From Geomonas oryzisoli (GTDB lineage Bacteria > Desulfobacterota > Desulfuromonadia > Geobacterales > Geobacteraceae), in assembly GCF_018986915.1 (NCBI RefSeq), contig NZ_CP076723.1, positions 2,327,501-2,391,500 of the forward strand: DNA of 64,000 nt. Reading direction: 5' to 3'. Made by a program: the position numbers and the translations under genes. Below are positions 25,498 through 34,178 of the stretch, piece by piece. The first letter of the stretch is position 1; each line of letters begins with the position of its first letter. The notes beneath the pieces are model-generated. The model made no database searches, was not told the origin of the DNA, and worked only from the letters and a program-made list of their open reading frames with translations.

Positions 25498-26478
25498 CTA
25501 GCCGCCTACGCGGGACATTGCGAATGGTTTGGTTTCCACACCTTCATCGGTCACCTCGTGCCGCCCCGGTTTGGCCGCCACGATGCGCCGGATTTCCTTG
25601 CGTAAAAGTTCGTCGTCGCCCGTCACCAGCACCGGTTTCAGGTCGACGCCTTCCCCGGAGAACAGGCACCCCTTGGCGACACCGGACGCGGTCACCCGCA
25701 GGCGGTTGCAGCCGTCGCAGAAGTGCCCCGTCATGGCGGTGATGATCCCCAGCGACCCGGGCGCCCCCTGAATCCGGAAATTCTTGGACGGGCCGGAGCG
25801 CTCGCTGTTGGTGCTTTCCTCGATGGTGTACTCGCGGGCAATGCGCTCCCTAATCTCGGCACCCGGTACGGTGAGGTCACGCCAGTCCGCGTCGCCAGAG
25901 GTCGGCATGTACTCGATGAAGCGCACCGCATAGGGACGCTTCAGGGTCAGCGCCGCGAAATCAAGGATCTCGTCGTCGTTCACCCCGCGCATCACCACCA
26001 CGTTGATCTTGTGGGGCGGGAAGCCGACCCGTTCCGCCTCGTCGAGCCCGTCCAGTACCCGCTGCAGGTCTCCCCCGCGGGTGATGGCGGCAAAGGTTTC
26101 CGGCTTGAGAGAATCGAGGCTCACGTTCAGCCTCTGTACCCCGGCATCTCTCAACCCCTGCGCCATCTCCTTCAAAAGGAGGCCGTTGGTGGTCAGGACC
26201 AGTTCCTTCAGCCCCGGCAAGGCGGCCAGGCGTGCCAGGAAGTCGACGATTCCCTTGCGCACCAGGGGCTCCCCGCCGGTGACGCGGATCTTCTCGATCC
26301 CGGCGGCAACGGCCTCGGACGAGATCCGGAGCAGATCCTCGTAGGAGAGCATCTCGCAGTGGCTCAGCTTCTCGACACCCTCTTCAGGCATGCAGTAGCT
26401 GCAGCGGAGGTTGCAGCGATCGGTGACCGAGAGTCGCAGGTAGTTGATGCGCCTGCCGTAGGTATCTATCAATGACAT
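25498..26478 (-). CDS. moaA: GTP 3',8-cyclase MoaA
   Basis: A radical SAM enzyme for the first step of molybdopterin synthesis, GTP to 3',8-cyclo-GTP. The 326-residue protein has the N-terminal SAM cluster motif CNLRCSYCMPEEG, the C-terminal substrate cluster region FCDGCNRLR...GCLF, and the required C-terminal Gly-Gly (SRVGG). The start at 26478 has only a weak AGGGA ribosome site. It is transcribed with the MOSC gene and divergently from moeA-moaC-mogA. Confidence 0.96.
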   Translation of the reverse strand: MSLIDTYGRRINYLRLSVTDRCNLRCSYCMPEEGVEKLSHCEMLSYEDLLRISSEAVAAGIEKIRVTGGEPLVRKGIVDFLARLAALPGLKELVLTTNGLLLKEMAQGLRDAGVQRLNVSLDSLKPETFAAITRGGDLQRVLDGLDEAERVGFPPHKINVVVMRGVNDDEILDFAALTLKRPYAVRFIEYMPTSGDADWRDLTVPGAEIRERIAREYTIEESTNSERSGPSKNFRIQGAPGSLGIITAMTGHFCDGCNRLRVTASGVAKGCLFSGEGVDLKPVLVTGDDELLRKEIRRIVAAKPGRHEVTDEGVETKPFAMSRVGG

Positions 26479-26810
26479 AAAATTCCCTGATTACAGGTGT
26501 TTAAACTGCTTGACCTCAAGCGGCGGGTGATCCCGCAGGCAGCCGGTCGCGGCTCGACTGTCTGGTACACGCTAAAAACCATACCTTGTTTGTCAAACGG
26601 AAATCAACCACTTTAATGAGCATGGTTGGGGTGCCCCTGCAGACTGGCTAGAAAAGTATACGGCTTGGAGGCGAGGCGGCGCAGCCTCCGAAAACCACTA
26701 AATTACAAGGTGTTACCATGGCGTTGGCACGGCCCGGGGTGCAACCCTTAAGCTAAAATAATTGTTTATTTCCGCCCAAATATGCTATGGCTTTGGGAAA
26801 ATATGCACAA
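26479..26810. other. Divergent intergenic region between moaA and the Moco riboswitch
   Basis: About 330 bp with no credible gene. It must hold the minus-strand moaA promoter and the plus-strand moeA promoter. A GC-rich hairpin (GGAGGC...GCCTCC, near 26667-26690) is present. No promoter pair was convincing enough to list. Confidence 0.5.
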
Positions 26811-26910
26811 CGTCTCCGAGCTGCTGCCGTCTAAAGGGAAACACCCCAGGGCGCCGCAGCCGATGGGTGCTGCCGGAAACGGCACCGCCTCCCTCTTGGA
26901 AAGGAGAAGC
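26811..26910 (+). promoter_or_regulatory. Moco (molybdenum cofactor) riboswitch
   Basis: The leader of moeA has the features recalled for the Moco RNA motif. These are a closing stem TCTCC (26813-26817) with GGAGA (26903-26907), the CTCCGAGCTGCTGCCG entry, an AGGGAAACACCC segment, and a GCCG-GAAA-CGGC hairpin (26872-26883). They also include a CCTCCCTCTTGGAAAGGAGA exit. It precedes Moco synthesis genes and an intrinsic terminator. Whether it is tuned to molybdenum or tungsten cofactor cannot be told by eye. Confidence 0.8.
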
Positions 26911-26930
26911 ACCGCCGCATCAGCGCACGG

Positions 26931-26964
26931 GCCCCCTCTTCCTTCACGGAGACGGGGCTTTTTT
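26931..26964 (+). terminator. Intrinsic terminator downstream of the Moco riboswitch
   Basis: GCCCC (26931-26935) pairs with GGGGC (26954-26958), extended by CTC/GAG, followed by six Ts. It lies 35 bp before moeA, so it would stop transcription when the riboswitch is in its off state. Confidence 0.82.
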
Positions 26965-26999
26965 CGTAACTGCCATTAACAAGGAACAAAGAGGAAGAG

Positions 27000-28211
27000 A
27001 TGACGAACTACGAGCAAGCCAGACGCATGGTCATCGAAAAGGTGGCGCCCGTTGGCGTGGAAAGGGTGCTGCTTCTGGAAGCCGCCGGACGGGTGCTGGC
27101 CGAGGACTACGTGGCCCCCAAGGACATGCCGCGCTGGGACAACTCCGCCATGGATGGATTCGCCGTCAGGAGCGCAGACTGCGCGCCGGGCACCGTACTG
27201 AAGGTCACCGACTACATCCCCGCCGGTGTCAGTTCCGACGACGCCGTGACGCCGGGGTGCGCGGCGCGCATCATGACCGGCGCCCCCATCCCGCCGGGTG
27301 CCGATGCGGTCGTGCCGATAGAGGAGACCGAGAACACGGCCGAGACCGTGAAGCTCCTGCAGCAGGTGAAAAAGCACGACCATATCCGCTTCCAGGGCGA
27401 GGACGTGCGCAGCGGTGAGGCGGTCATGCCGCGCGGCACCGTCATCGGCGCTCCCCAGGTGAGTCTGCTGGCCTCCTTCTCGGCGGTCCTGGTTCCGGTC
27501 TACCGCAAGGTGCGCGTTGCGATTCTCTCCACCGGCGACGAACTGGTCGAAGTAGGCACCGAGCCCAAAGAGAGCCAGATCGTCAACAGCAATACCCTCG
27601 CCCTCGCCACCGCCATCAAGCTCTGCGGCGCCGAACCAGTCATCCTCGGCATCGCCCGCGACGACCGCGACAGCCACCGGGCCCTGCTCTCCGAGGGACT
27701 GAAGGCGGACGTGCTGATCACCTCGGCCGGGGTCTCCGCCGGGGACCGTGACCTGGTGCGCGAGGTGCTGGCGGAACTGGGCGTAGTGGAGCAGTTCTGG
27801 AAGCCCGGCATCAAGCCCGGCGGCCCCACGGCCTTCGGCATGAAAGGGAACATCCCCGTTTTTTCACTGCCCGGCAACCCGGTTTCCACCATGATCACCT
27901 TCGAGGAGTTCGCCCGGCCGGCGATCCTGCGCATGATGGGGCACGAGAAGGTGTTCCGTCGCACCGTCAGGGGCGTCCTCAAGGAAGGGGCGCGCAAGAA
28001 GGCGGGTAAGGTCAACTTCCTGCGTGTCCACGTCGCCATCGAGGGAGGGCGCTATATCGCCAGCACCTCGGGAGATCAAAACACCGGGATACTGAAGACC
28101 ATGCTGCGCTGCAACGCCCTCGCCATCCTCCCCGCCGAGGCGACCGAGTTCGCCGCCGGCGCGGAAGTAGATCTGCACCTGCTCGATCCCACCTTGGAAA
28201 TGGAGGTTTAA
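27000..28211 (+). CDS. moeA: Molybdopterin molybdenumtransferase MoeA
   Basis: Inserts molybdate (or tungstate) into adenylylated molybdopterin. The 403-residue protein has the N-terminal PRWDNSAMDGFA active-site block, IMTGAPIPPGADAVVPIE, LSTGDELVE, and SAGVSAGDRDLV in the MogA-like fold domain, plus a C-terminal MoeA domain. Length is normal. AGAGGAAGAG stands before ATG 27000. It is the first gene after the Moco riboswitch and terminator and is followed after 1 bp by moaC. Confidence 0.96.
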   Translation: MTNYEQARRMVIEKVAPVGVERVLLLEAAGRVLAEDYVAPKDMPRWDNSAMDGFAVRSADCAPGTVLKVTDYIPAGVSSDDAVTPGCAARIMTGAPIPPGADAVVPIEETENTAETVKLLQQVKKHDHIRFQGEDVRSGEAVMPRGTVIGAPQVSLLASFSAVLVPVYRKVRVAILSTGDELVEVGTEPKESQIVNSNTLALATAIKLCGAEPVILGIARDDRDSHRALLSEGLKADVLITSAGVSAGDRDLVREVLAELGVVEQFWKPGIKPGGPTAFGMKGNIPVFSLPGNPVSTMITFEEFARPAILRMMGHEKVFRRTVRGVLKEGARKKAGKVNFLRVHVAIEGGRYIASTSGDQNTGILKTMLRCNALAILPAEATEFAAGAEVDLHLLDPTLEMEV

Positions 28212-28212
28212 C

Positions 28213-28689
28213 ATGTCGTTCAACCACTTTGACGCCAGCGGCAACGCCATCATGGTCGACGTAAGCCAGAAGACCCCGACCATGCGCACCGCCGTAGCCG
28301 GCGCCGTGCTGACCCTGAAACCCGAAACCGTGCAGTCCATCGTCTCCGGGAAGATGGCCAAGGGCGACGTCCTCGGCGTGGCCCGCCTGGCCGGCATCGC
28401 CGGCGCCAAGAAGACCCCCGACCTGATACCACTCTCCCACCCGCTCGCCATTCACCACGTCGCCATAGAGTTCGAGGTGGACGAGGCGAAGGGAACCATC
28501 GGCGTCATGGCCACCGTGCGCGCCTTCGAGCGGACCGGCGTGGAGATGGAGGCCATGACCGCCGCCACCGTAGCCGCACTCACCGTGTACGACATGTGCA
28601 AGGGGACCGACAAGGGTATCGTCATCTCGGATGTGAAGCTGCACTACAAGGAAGGCGGCAAGAGCGGCGTCTTCAAGCGCGAGGACTAA
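28213..28689 (+). CDS. moaC: Cyclic pyranopterin monophosphate synthase MoaC
   Basis: Converts 3',8-cyclo-GTP to cyclic pyranopterin monophosphate. At 158 residues it matches the family, with the LIPLSHPLAIHHV block (Ser where many have Cys), GVEMEAMTAATVAALTVYDMCK, and the catalytic KGTDKG and DVKLHYKEGGKSG segments. GGAGG at the end of moeA precedes the ATG. It is co-transcribed with moeA; mogA follows after a 100-bp gap that carries a palindromic repeat. Confidence 0.96.
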   Translation: MSFNHFDASGNAIMVDVSQKTPTMRTAVAGAVLTLKPETVQSIVSGKMAKGDVLGVARLAGIAGAKKTPDLIPLSHPLAIHHVAIEFEVDEAKGTIGVMATVRAFERTGVEMEAMTAATVAALTVYDMCKGTDKGIVISDVKLHYKEGGKSGVFKRED

Positions 28690-28701
28690 GCACGCGTCGA
28701 T

Positions 28702-28730
28702 GGGGACTGGCTCCGCAGGTGCCTGTCCCC
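28702..28730. repeat. REP-like GGGGACTGGCTCCG palindrome, single copy
   Basis: GGGGAC-T-GGC, a TCCGCAGGT loop, then GCC-T-GTCCCC form a hairpin with one T-T mismatch. The same 29-30 bp unit recurs as inverted pairs at 51385-51488 and 54261-54364. Confidence 0.85.
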
Positions 28731-28789
28731 TTTCGCTGCGTCAGACCGGTCGGACGTCCGACGTCCACCAGACTTAAAGGAGCCTCTAC

Positions 28790-29287
28790 ATGCGAGCAGC
28801 CATTCTCACCCTCAGCGACCGCTGTTCCACCGGGGAGCGTGCCGACGGCAGCGGCCCCGCCCTGCGGGCCTGGCTCGAAGAGCGCGGCGTCACGGTCGCC
28901 TGCACCGACGTCATCCCCGACGAGGGCGCCCTCATCTCGGAAAAACTCACCGAGTGGGCCGACAGCGGCCTCTACGACCTCATCCTCACCACCGGCGGCA
29001 CCGGCGTCTCGCCGCGCGACGTCACCCCTGAGGCCACCGAGCGCGTGGTGGAGCGCCTGCTCCCCGGCTTCGGCGAGGTGATGCGCATGGAAAGCCTGAA
29101 GAAGACCCCGCACGCCATCATCTCCCGCGCAGTCGCCGGCATCAGGAAAAACGCGCTCATCATCAACCTTCCCGGCAGCCCCAAGGGCGCCACCGAGAAC
29201 ATCGGCTTCGTCTGGGCCGCGGTGCCCCATGCGGTCGCCAAACTGCAGGGAGACCCCGAGGAGTGCGGCACGCCGCTGCCGCGCTGA
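28790..29287 (+). CDS. mogA: Molybdopterin adenylyltransferase MogA
   Basis: Activates molybdopterin by adenylylation before metal insertion by MoeA. The 165-residue protein has the LTLSDRCSTGERAD start, the catalytic TTGGTGVSPRDVTPEAT block (about 66-82), and NLPGSPKGATEN. AAAGGAG precedes ATG 28790. It is the third gene of the moeA-moaC-mogA unit; the intervening REP-like hairpin could lower its expression relative to moaC. Confidence 0.95.
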   Translation: MRAAILTLSDRCSTGERADGSGPALRAWLEERGVTVACTDVIPDEGALISEKLTEWADSGLYDLILTTGGTGVSPRDVTPEATERVVERLLPGFGEVMRMESLKKTPHAIISRAVAGIRKNALIINLPGSPKGATENIGFVWAAVPHAVAKLQGDPEECGTPLPR

Positions 29288-29310
29288 CCGCCGAAGGGAC
29301 GGCTTTTTTA

Positions 29311-29339
29311 TTGACCGATCCCGCCCGCTGGGTTATATA
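29311..29339 (+). promoter_or_regulatory. Sigma-70 promoter of pta
   Basis: TTGACC (29311-29316) and TATATA (29334-29339) with an ideal 17-bp spacer, 40 bp before the pta start. A short T-run just before it (from 29304) may mark the end of the mogA transcript. Confidence 0.8.
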
Positions 29340-29378
29340 ACTAACACGGTTTTATAATTCAATTACGGAGGAATGCCC

Positions 29379-30380
29379 ATGCCGTTGGTTAAGCAGATTC
29401 ACGAGAAGGCGAAATCGAAACTCAAGACGGTGGTCTTGCCGGAGAGCTACGACGAAAGGATGCTCTTTGCCGCGCAGCAGATCGTGGAACAAGGTTTGGC
29501 CAAGATCGTGCTTTTGGGCAAGCCGGATGCGATCCAGGCGGCGGCCGCTGCCAAGGGGATCAACCTGGCCGGCGTGGAACTGGTCGACCCCGCCACTTCG
29601 CCCAAGCTCGACGCCTACGTCGGCAAGCTCGTGGAACTGAGGAAATCCAAGGGGCTCACCCCGCAGCAGGCCCAGGAGATGCTGACCGCGCCGGACAACC
29701 TCTACTTCGCAGGCATGATGGTGCGCGAGGGTGATGCCGACGGCGAGGTGGCCGGTGCCACCGGAACCACGGGTGACGTGTTGCGTGCCGCCTTCCAGAC
29801 CGTCGGTCCCGCTCCCGGCATCAAGACCGTTTCCTCCTTCTTCCTGATGGCCACCCAGACGCCGAACTTCGGCGAGAACGGCGTCATCCTCTTCGCCGAC
29901 TGCGCCGTCAACCCGAACCCCGATGCGCAGGCATTGGCCGAAATCGCCATCGCGACCGCGAGGAACTGCAAGTCCTTCCTCGACGTCCCGGCCCGCGTCG
30001 CCATGCTCTCCTTCTCCACCAAGGGAAGCGCGAGCCACCCCGACGCCGACAAGGTGCTGAAGGCGCTGGAGATCGCCAAGGGGATGGATCCCGAGCTTTC
30101 CATCGACGGCGAGCTGCAGGCCGACGCCGCACTCATCCCGGCGGTCGGCGCCAAGAAGGCACCGGGGAGCGGCGTGGCGGGCAAGGCCAACGTCCTCGTC
30201 TTCCCGACCCTCGATGCAGGCAACATCGCCTACAAGCTGGTCGAGCGTCTGGCAGGCGCCAAGGCCATCGGCCCGGTGATCCAGGGTCTCGCGAAGCCGG
30301 TCAACGACCTCTCCCGCGGCTGCTCCGTGCAGGACATCGTCGACGTCACCGCCATCACCGCGGTGCAGGCGCAAGGGTAA
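29379..30380 (+). CDS. pta: Phosphate acetyltransferase, short form
   Basis: Interconverts acetyl-CoA and acetyl phosphate. The 333-residue length corresponds to the catalytic PTA_PTB domain alone, without the N-terminal regulatory domain of long Pta. Motifs include [11 protein letters not shown] near the start, [15 protein letters not shown], a C-terminal [17 protein letters not shown], and [11 protein letters not shown] 29379 is chosen over 29373 because GGAGG ends 7 bases before it. Acetate kinase is encoded convergently 230 bp downstream, so the two are not in an operon here. Confidence 0.95.
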   Translation: MPLVKQIHEKAKSKLKTVVLPESYDERMLFAAQQIVEQGLAKIVLLGKPDAIQAAAAAKGINLAGVELVDPATSPKLDAYVGKLVELRKSKGLTPQQAQEMLTAPDNLYFAGMMVREGDADGEVAGATGTTGDVLRAAFQTVGPAPGIKTVSSFFLMATQTPNFGENGVILFADCAVNPNPDAQALAEIAIATARNCKSFLDVPARVAMLSFSTKGSASHPDADKVLKALEIAKGMDPELSIDGELQADAALIPAVGAKKAPGSGVAGKANVLVFPTLDAGNIAYKLVERLAGAKAIGPVIQGLAKPVNDLSRGCSVQDIVDVTAITAVQAQG

Positions 30381-30410
30381 CGCGCGGCATTCTCCTCAGG
30401 CTTCCCCAGG

Positions 30411-30521
30411 TCCCCTCTCCCTTTGGGAGAGGGTGCCCGCAGGGCGGCTGAGGGCGCTGCCACGACTGATCACTTTGATTGCAACGCCCTCACCCCATCC
30501 CTCTCCCGGAGGGAGAGGGGG
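30411..30521. repeat. CCCTCTCCC-type inverted repeat between pta and ackA
   Basis: A hairpin TCCCCTCTCCC-TTTG-GGGAGAGGG followed by a spacer and a second arm CCCTCTCCC-GGA-GGGAGAGGGGG. Includes GCCCGCAGGGCGG and the GAGGGCG...CGCCCTC pairing. It is related to the GC-rich family at 13648 and 55280. Confidence 0.75.
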
Positions 30522-30554
30522 TATCAAGCAACTGGCAAGAGCGTGACAACTATA

Positions 30555-30592
30555 TAAAAAAGGCCGGCGGGGTTAACCCCGCCGGCCTTTTT
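30555..30592. terminator. Bidirectional terminator between pta and ackA
   Basis: A 16-bp perfect palindrome (AAAAAGGCCGGCGGGG, loop TTAA, then its complement) with T-runs on both strands. It ends both convergent genes. Confidence 0.95.
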
Positions 30593-30612
30593 GCTGTCTA
30601 GTGTCGCCTGAC

Positions 30613-31878
30613 TTACTTCCTTACGAAGTCGGGCCTGGAGAAGCTGTACTCGAAGTTCATGTGATCGGTGTAGGTGCCGTTCAAGATGGCGGCCACGTCC
30701 TCGGTGAACACCAGCTCCTCGTCGGTCGGGATCACGTACACCTTGACCGGCGAATCGTCGGTGGTGATCAGCGTCTCGCGCTTCCTGGTCATGGCCGAGG
30801 CGTTGCGCTCCTTGTCTAGAACGATGCCCAGGTGCTCGAGCCCGGCGATGGCACGCTCCCTGATCGGCGCCCCCATCTCCCCTACCCCGGCGGTGAAGAC
30901 GACCGCATCAAGCCTCCCCACAACAGCCATGTAGGTGCCGATGTACTTCTTGAGCCGGTACGCCTCGATGTCCAGCGCCAGCGAACAGAGACGGTCGCCG
31001 TCGTTGGCGTTTTCGATCACGTCGCGGCGGTCGGTGAAGCGGCCGGTGATGCCGATGACGCCGCTCTTCTTGTTCAGAATGGAGTCGATTTCCTTCGCGG
31101 AAAGGTTCTCCTTCTGCATCATGAAGGCGGGGATGGCGGGGTCGATGTCGCCGCAACGGGTACCCATCATGGCGCCTTCCAGCGGGGTGAGCCCCATGCT
31201 GGTGTCGACCGACACGCCATTTTTAATGGCACAGTGGGAGACGCCGTTGCCGATGTGCATGGTGATGACGTTGCACTGGTTGGCGGGCTTACCCAGGATC
31301 GCGGCGATCCGCTTGGAAACGTAGAGGTGCGAGGTACCGTGGAAACCGTAGCGGCGCACGCCGTACTTCTCGTACCACTCGTACGGCAGCGGATAGAGGT
31401 AGGCATGCTCGGGCATAGTCTGATGAAACGCCGTATCGAAAATGGCGACCTGCGGTACGCCGGGGAGCACGGCCATGGCGCCCTCGATGCCGGCGATGTT
31501 GGGCGGGTTGTGCAGCGGCGCCAGGTGCTGTACCTCGGTGACCGCGGCCAGGACCTCGTCGTCGATCAGCACGGACTTGGTGAACTTCTCGCCGCCGTGC
31601 ACCACTCGGTGGCCGACAGCAGCGATCTGCTTGATGTCCCGGAGGACGCCGTGAGTCGGGGAGGTCAGGGTTCTCAGGATCAGGTCAACTGCGGTCTTGT
31701 GGTCCGGGCAGTCGGAGTCTTCACGGTAGGTCTCACGCCCGGGGACCTCGTGCAGGATGAAGGAGTCGCCGATGACCACGCGTTCCACCATCCCCTTTGC
31801 CACAACCACTTTTTTATCCCAGTCAAACAACTGGTATTTTACAGAAGAACTCCCGCAGTTAAGTGCCAGAATATCCAT
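30613..31878 (-). CDS. ackA: Acetate kinase
   Basis: Interconverts acetyl phosphate + ADP and acetate + ATP. The 421-residue protein shows the ASKHA-fold motifs: LALNCGSSSVKYQLFD at the N-terminus, GHRVVHGG, FDTAFHQTMP, RRYGFHGTSH, and VVFTAGVGE. With Pta it links acetyl-CoA to acetate in either direction; Geobacter-type organisms commonly activate acetate this way. It is transcribed from its own promoter, divergent from the ferredoxin. Confidence 0.97.
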   Translation of the reverse strand: MDILALNCGSSSVKYQLFDWDKKVVVAKGMVERVVIGDSFILHEVPGRETYREDSDCPDHKTAVDLILRTLTSPTHGVLRDIKQIAAVGHRVVHGGEKFTKSVLIDDEVLAAVTEVQHLAPLHNPPNIAGIEGAMAVLPGVPQVAIFDTAFHQTMPEHAYLYPLPYEWYEKYGVRRYGFHGTSHLYVSKRIAAILGKPANQCNVITMHIGNGVSHCAIKNGVSVDTSMGLTPLEGAMMGTRCGDIDPAIPAFMMQKENLSAKEIDSILNKKSGVIGITGRFTDRRDVIENANDGDRLCSLALDIEAYRLKKYIGTYMAVVGRLDAVVFTAGVGEMGAPIRERAIAGLEHLGIVLDKERNASAMTRKRETLITTDDSPVKVYVIPTDEELVFTEDVAAILNGTYTDHMNFEYSFSRPDFVRK

Positions 31879-32108
31879 CGATTAGCATCCCCCGTGATTG
31901 TAGTTTGCCCAGTGATACGAGGAAGATCCACACCGGACAAAAAGTACACAAATAAAACCTTTTTTTATATATACAGGAGAGTCGCCCTCAGTTCAAGATT
32001 TTTCTCCCGATTAGGAGTTTATTGTCTACAGCTTTATGGTGGACTTTTTGCGAGCGCTGTGCTAGTTTCCACGTCAACTTTTAACTCCAGGTGAAGGAGG
32101 TGAATACT

Positions 32109-32279
32109 TTGGCACATACCATCAGCGACGAATGCATCAACTGCGGCGCCTGCGACGATTCCTGCCCGGTCAACGCTATCAGCGAGGCTGGCAGCAAGAG
32201 GGCTATCGCTGCGGATACCTGCATTGACTGCGGCGCTTGCGTCGACACCTGCCCGGTGTCCGCAATCTCCCCGGCCTAA
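32109..32279 (+). CDS. 2[4Fe-4S] ferredoxin
   Basis: A 56-residue clostridial-type ferredoxin with two CxxCxxCxxxCP motifs (CINCGACDDSCP and CIDCGACVDTCP). It is a low-potential cytoplasmic electron carrier. The start is TTG at 32109: AAGGAGG ends 8 bases before it and the protein then begins (M)AHTISDECINCG, as family members do. The in-frame GTG at 32091 would put the ribosome site inside the gene. It is a single gene closed by a terminator. Confidence 0.95.
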   Translation: MAHTISDECINCGACDDSCPVNAISEAGSKRAIAADTCIDCGACVDTCPVSAISPA

Positions 32280-32314
32280 TCAGCAACCGCACAAAAGAAG
32301 CATGTAATGCCATG

Positions 32315-32350
32315 GCCTGCAGCCGGCTCGTCCGCTGCAGGCCTCATTTT
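32315..32350 (+). terminator. Terminator after the ferredoxin gene
   Basis: GCCTGCAG (32315-32322) pairs with CTGCAGGC (32335-32342), followed by TCA and a six-T run. Confidence 0.8.
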
Positions 32351-32364
32351 TTGCCTCGTAACAT

Positions 32365-32402
32365 CAAAAAGGAGGGCGCCCCGAGGGGCGCCCTCCTTTT
32401 TT
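32365..32402. terminator. Strong bidirectional terminator between ferredoxin and gltX
   Basis: A perfect stem AAAAAGGAGGGCGCCCC, loop GAG, and its complement ending in six Ts. On the minus strand it terminates gltX. Confidence 0.95.
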
Positions 32403-32421
32403 CGTCGGCAGCTCCCGCAGC

Positions 32422-33828
32422 CTACTTCGCGAGGACGGCGATGGCGCGTTCGATACGCTTTTTGGTTTCCTGCAGCCCGAGCACCTCGATCATCTCGTAG
32501 ATCCCCGGGGACGCGGTCGTGCCGGAAAGGGCGAGACGCACGGCCGGACCGACCTGCCCCAGTTTGATCCCCTTCTCCGCCATGAGCTCCTTGAAGGCCT
32601 GCTCGATGTTGGCCTGATCCAGGGCAGGCAGTGCCGCCAGCTTCTCCACCAGGGCGGTAAGCAGCGCCGGAGTGTCGGCGTTATACGCCTTGGCGACTCC
32701 CTGCTCGTCATAGGAGAGCTCGTCCCTGTAGTAGAAAAGCGCCCCGTCGGCGAGTTCCAGCATGGTCTTGGCCCGCTCCTGCAAGGTCTTGATCACGGCC
32801 ACCAGGTCCGGTCCCCCCTGCGACGGGTCCACGCCGCGCTCTTTCAGGAACGGCACCAGGAGGTCGGCCAGGCGTTCCGGGTCGCCGGTCTTGATGTAGT
32901 GGGCGTTCAGCCACAGGAGTTTTTCCGTGTTGAAGACACCGGCCGAGCGGCCGACGTTCTCGATGGAGAATTTCTCGATCAGGTCCTGCAGGGAGAAGAT
33001 CTCCTCGTCGCCGTAGCTCCACCCCAGGCGCACCAGGTAGTTGACCATCGCCTCCGGGAGAAAGCCCATGTCGCGGTAGGCCATGACCGAGGTGGCGCCG
33101 TGGCGCTTGGAGAGACGGGCCTTGTCGGCGCCGAGGATCATCGGTACGTGCGCGAACACCGGGACCGGTACCCCCAGCGCCTGGTAGATCAGGATCTGGC
33201 GCGGCGTATTGTTGACGTGGTCGTCACCGCGGATCACCGTGGTCATCCTCATGGTGACGTCGTCGACAACCACGACGAAGTTGTAGGTCGGGGTGCCGTC
33301 GGTACGCTGGATGATCAGGTCGTCCAGCTCCGCGTTCTCGAAGGAAACCTTCCCCTTGATGAGGTCGTTCCAGGTGGTGGTCCCTTCCTTGGGGGTCTTG
33401 AAACGGATCACGTAGGGGCGGCCATCGTCCTCCTGGGGAGGGAGATCACGGCAGGTACCGTCGTACTTCGGTTTCCCCCCTTCCGCAAGCGCCTTCTCAC
33501 GCTTGGCCTCGAGCTCCTCGACGCTGCAGTAGCACTTGTACGCCTTGCCCTCCGCGACCAGCTTGTCGATGTACTCCTTGTAGACCGGGAAGTAGTCGGA
33601 CTGGAAGAAGGGGCCCTCGTCCCAGTCCAGCCCCAGCCATTTCATCCCTTCGAAGATGGCATCCACCGACTCCTGGGTGGACCGGGTCACGTCGGTATCC
33701 TCGATCCTGAGCACGAAGGTGCCGTGCTGCTTTCTGGCCAAAAGCCAGTTGAAAAGCGCCGTGCGCGCTCCTCCGACATGAAGGAAGCCGGTCGGGCTCG
33801 GTGCGAAACGAAGACGTACTTCTGACAT
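32422..33828 (-). CDS. gltX: Glutamyl-tRNA synthetase
   Basis: Charges tRNA-Glu (and tRNA-Gln in organisms that use the amidotransferase route). The 468-residue class I enzyme has the HIGH-type motif in [14 protein letters not shown], a zinc-binding-like CYCSVEELE region, and the KMSKS-type [10 protein letters not shown]. The start is set at 33828, where AGGAGCC precedes an ATG and the protein begins [12 protein letters not shown]; the track-length version from 33855 adds nine unsupported residues. It is preceded by yacG on the same strand. Confidence 0.96.
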   Translation of the reverse strand: MSEVRLRFAPSPTGFLHVGGARTALFNWLLARKQHGTFVLRIEDTDVTRSTQESVDAIFEGMKWLGLDWDEGPFFQSDYFPVYKEYIDKLVAEGKAYKCYCSVEELEAKREKALAEGGKPKYDGTCRDLPPQEDDGRPYVIRFKTPKEGTTTWNDLIKGKVSFENAELDDLIIQRTDGTPTYNFVVVVDDVTMRMTTVIRGDDHVNNTPRQILIYQALGVPVPVFAHVPMILGADKARLSKRHGATSVMAYRDMGFLPEAMVNYLVRLGWSYGDEEIFSLQDLIEKFSIENVGRSAGVFNTEKLLWLNAHYIKTGDPERLADLLVPFLKERGVDPSQGGPDLVAVIKTLQERAKTMLELADGALFYYRDELSYDEQGVAKAYNADTPALLTALVEKLAALPALDQANIEQAFKELMAEKGIKLGQVGPAVRLALSGTTASPGIYEMIEVLGLQETKKRIERAIAVLAK

Positions 33829-33909
33829 GAGTGGCTCCTTTACTGCTTTGATCATTGCATGGCTGCAATAAAATGATGTGTCGTATCGCGTCGGGACGTG
33901 CGGGGATGG

Positions 33910-34098
33910 TTACCCCTCGTCCTCATCGTCATCCTGGTGCTGGGGCGCCTTCTCGCCGGGGATGCGGTACCCTTCGCTGGCCCAGGTGCCGAGGTCGATC
34001 ATCTTGCACCTTTCCGAGCAGAAAGGGCGGTACGGGTTCCCGGCCAGCAGGGCTTCCTTGCGGCAGTGCGGGCACTTGACGGTCTGTATGGCGCACAT
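33910..34098 (-). CDS. yacG: YacG-type zinc-binding protein
   Basis: A 62-residue zinc protein of the YacG (DUF329) family, known in E. coli as a DNA gyrase inhibitor. The four Cys ligands are in [10 protein letters not shown] and [12 protein letters not shown], and [11 protein letters not shown] follows as in the family. The acidic tail (DDDEDEG) is also typical. It stands between gltX and a two-domain regulator on the same strand. Confidence 0.93.
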   Translation of the reverse strand: MCAIQTVKCPHCRKEALLAGNPYRPFCSERCKMIDLGTWASEGYRIPGEKAPQHQDDDEDEG

Positions 34099-34118
34099 GG
34101 CGTTTCCTCAAATAAATA

Positions 34119-34144
34119 CCTCCAGCGCCGGACGGGGCTGGAGG
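34119..34144 (-). terminator. Terminator after the MshEN-REC gene
   Basis: CCTCCAGC (34119-34126) pairs with GCTGGAGG (34137-34144); on the minus strand it is followed by TATTTATTT. Confidence 0.7.
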
Positions 34145-34178
34145 GTGCGTGGTCCTGGTGATATTTGCGGCGAACCGC

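Noticed and set aside
26734-26756. Sigma-54 promoter (TGGCAC...GTGCA) upstream of the Moco riboswitch
   Set aside because: The distance between GG and GC is 13 bases instead of 10.
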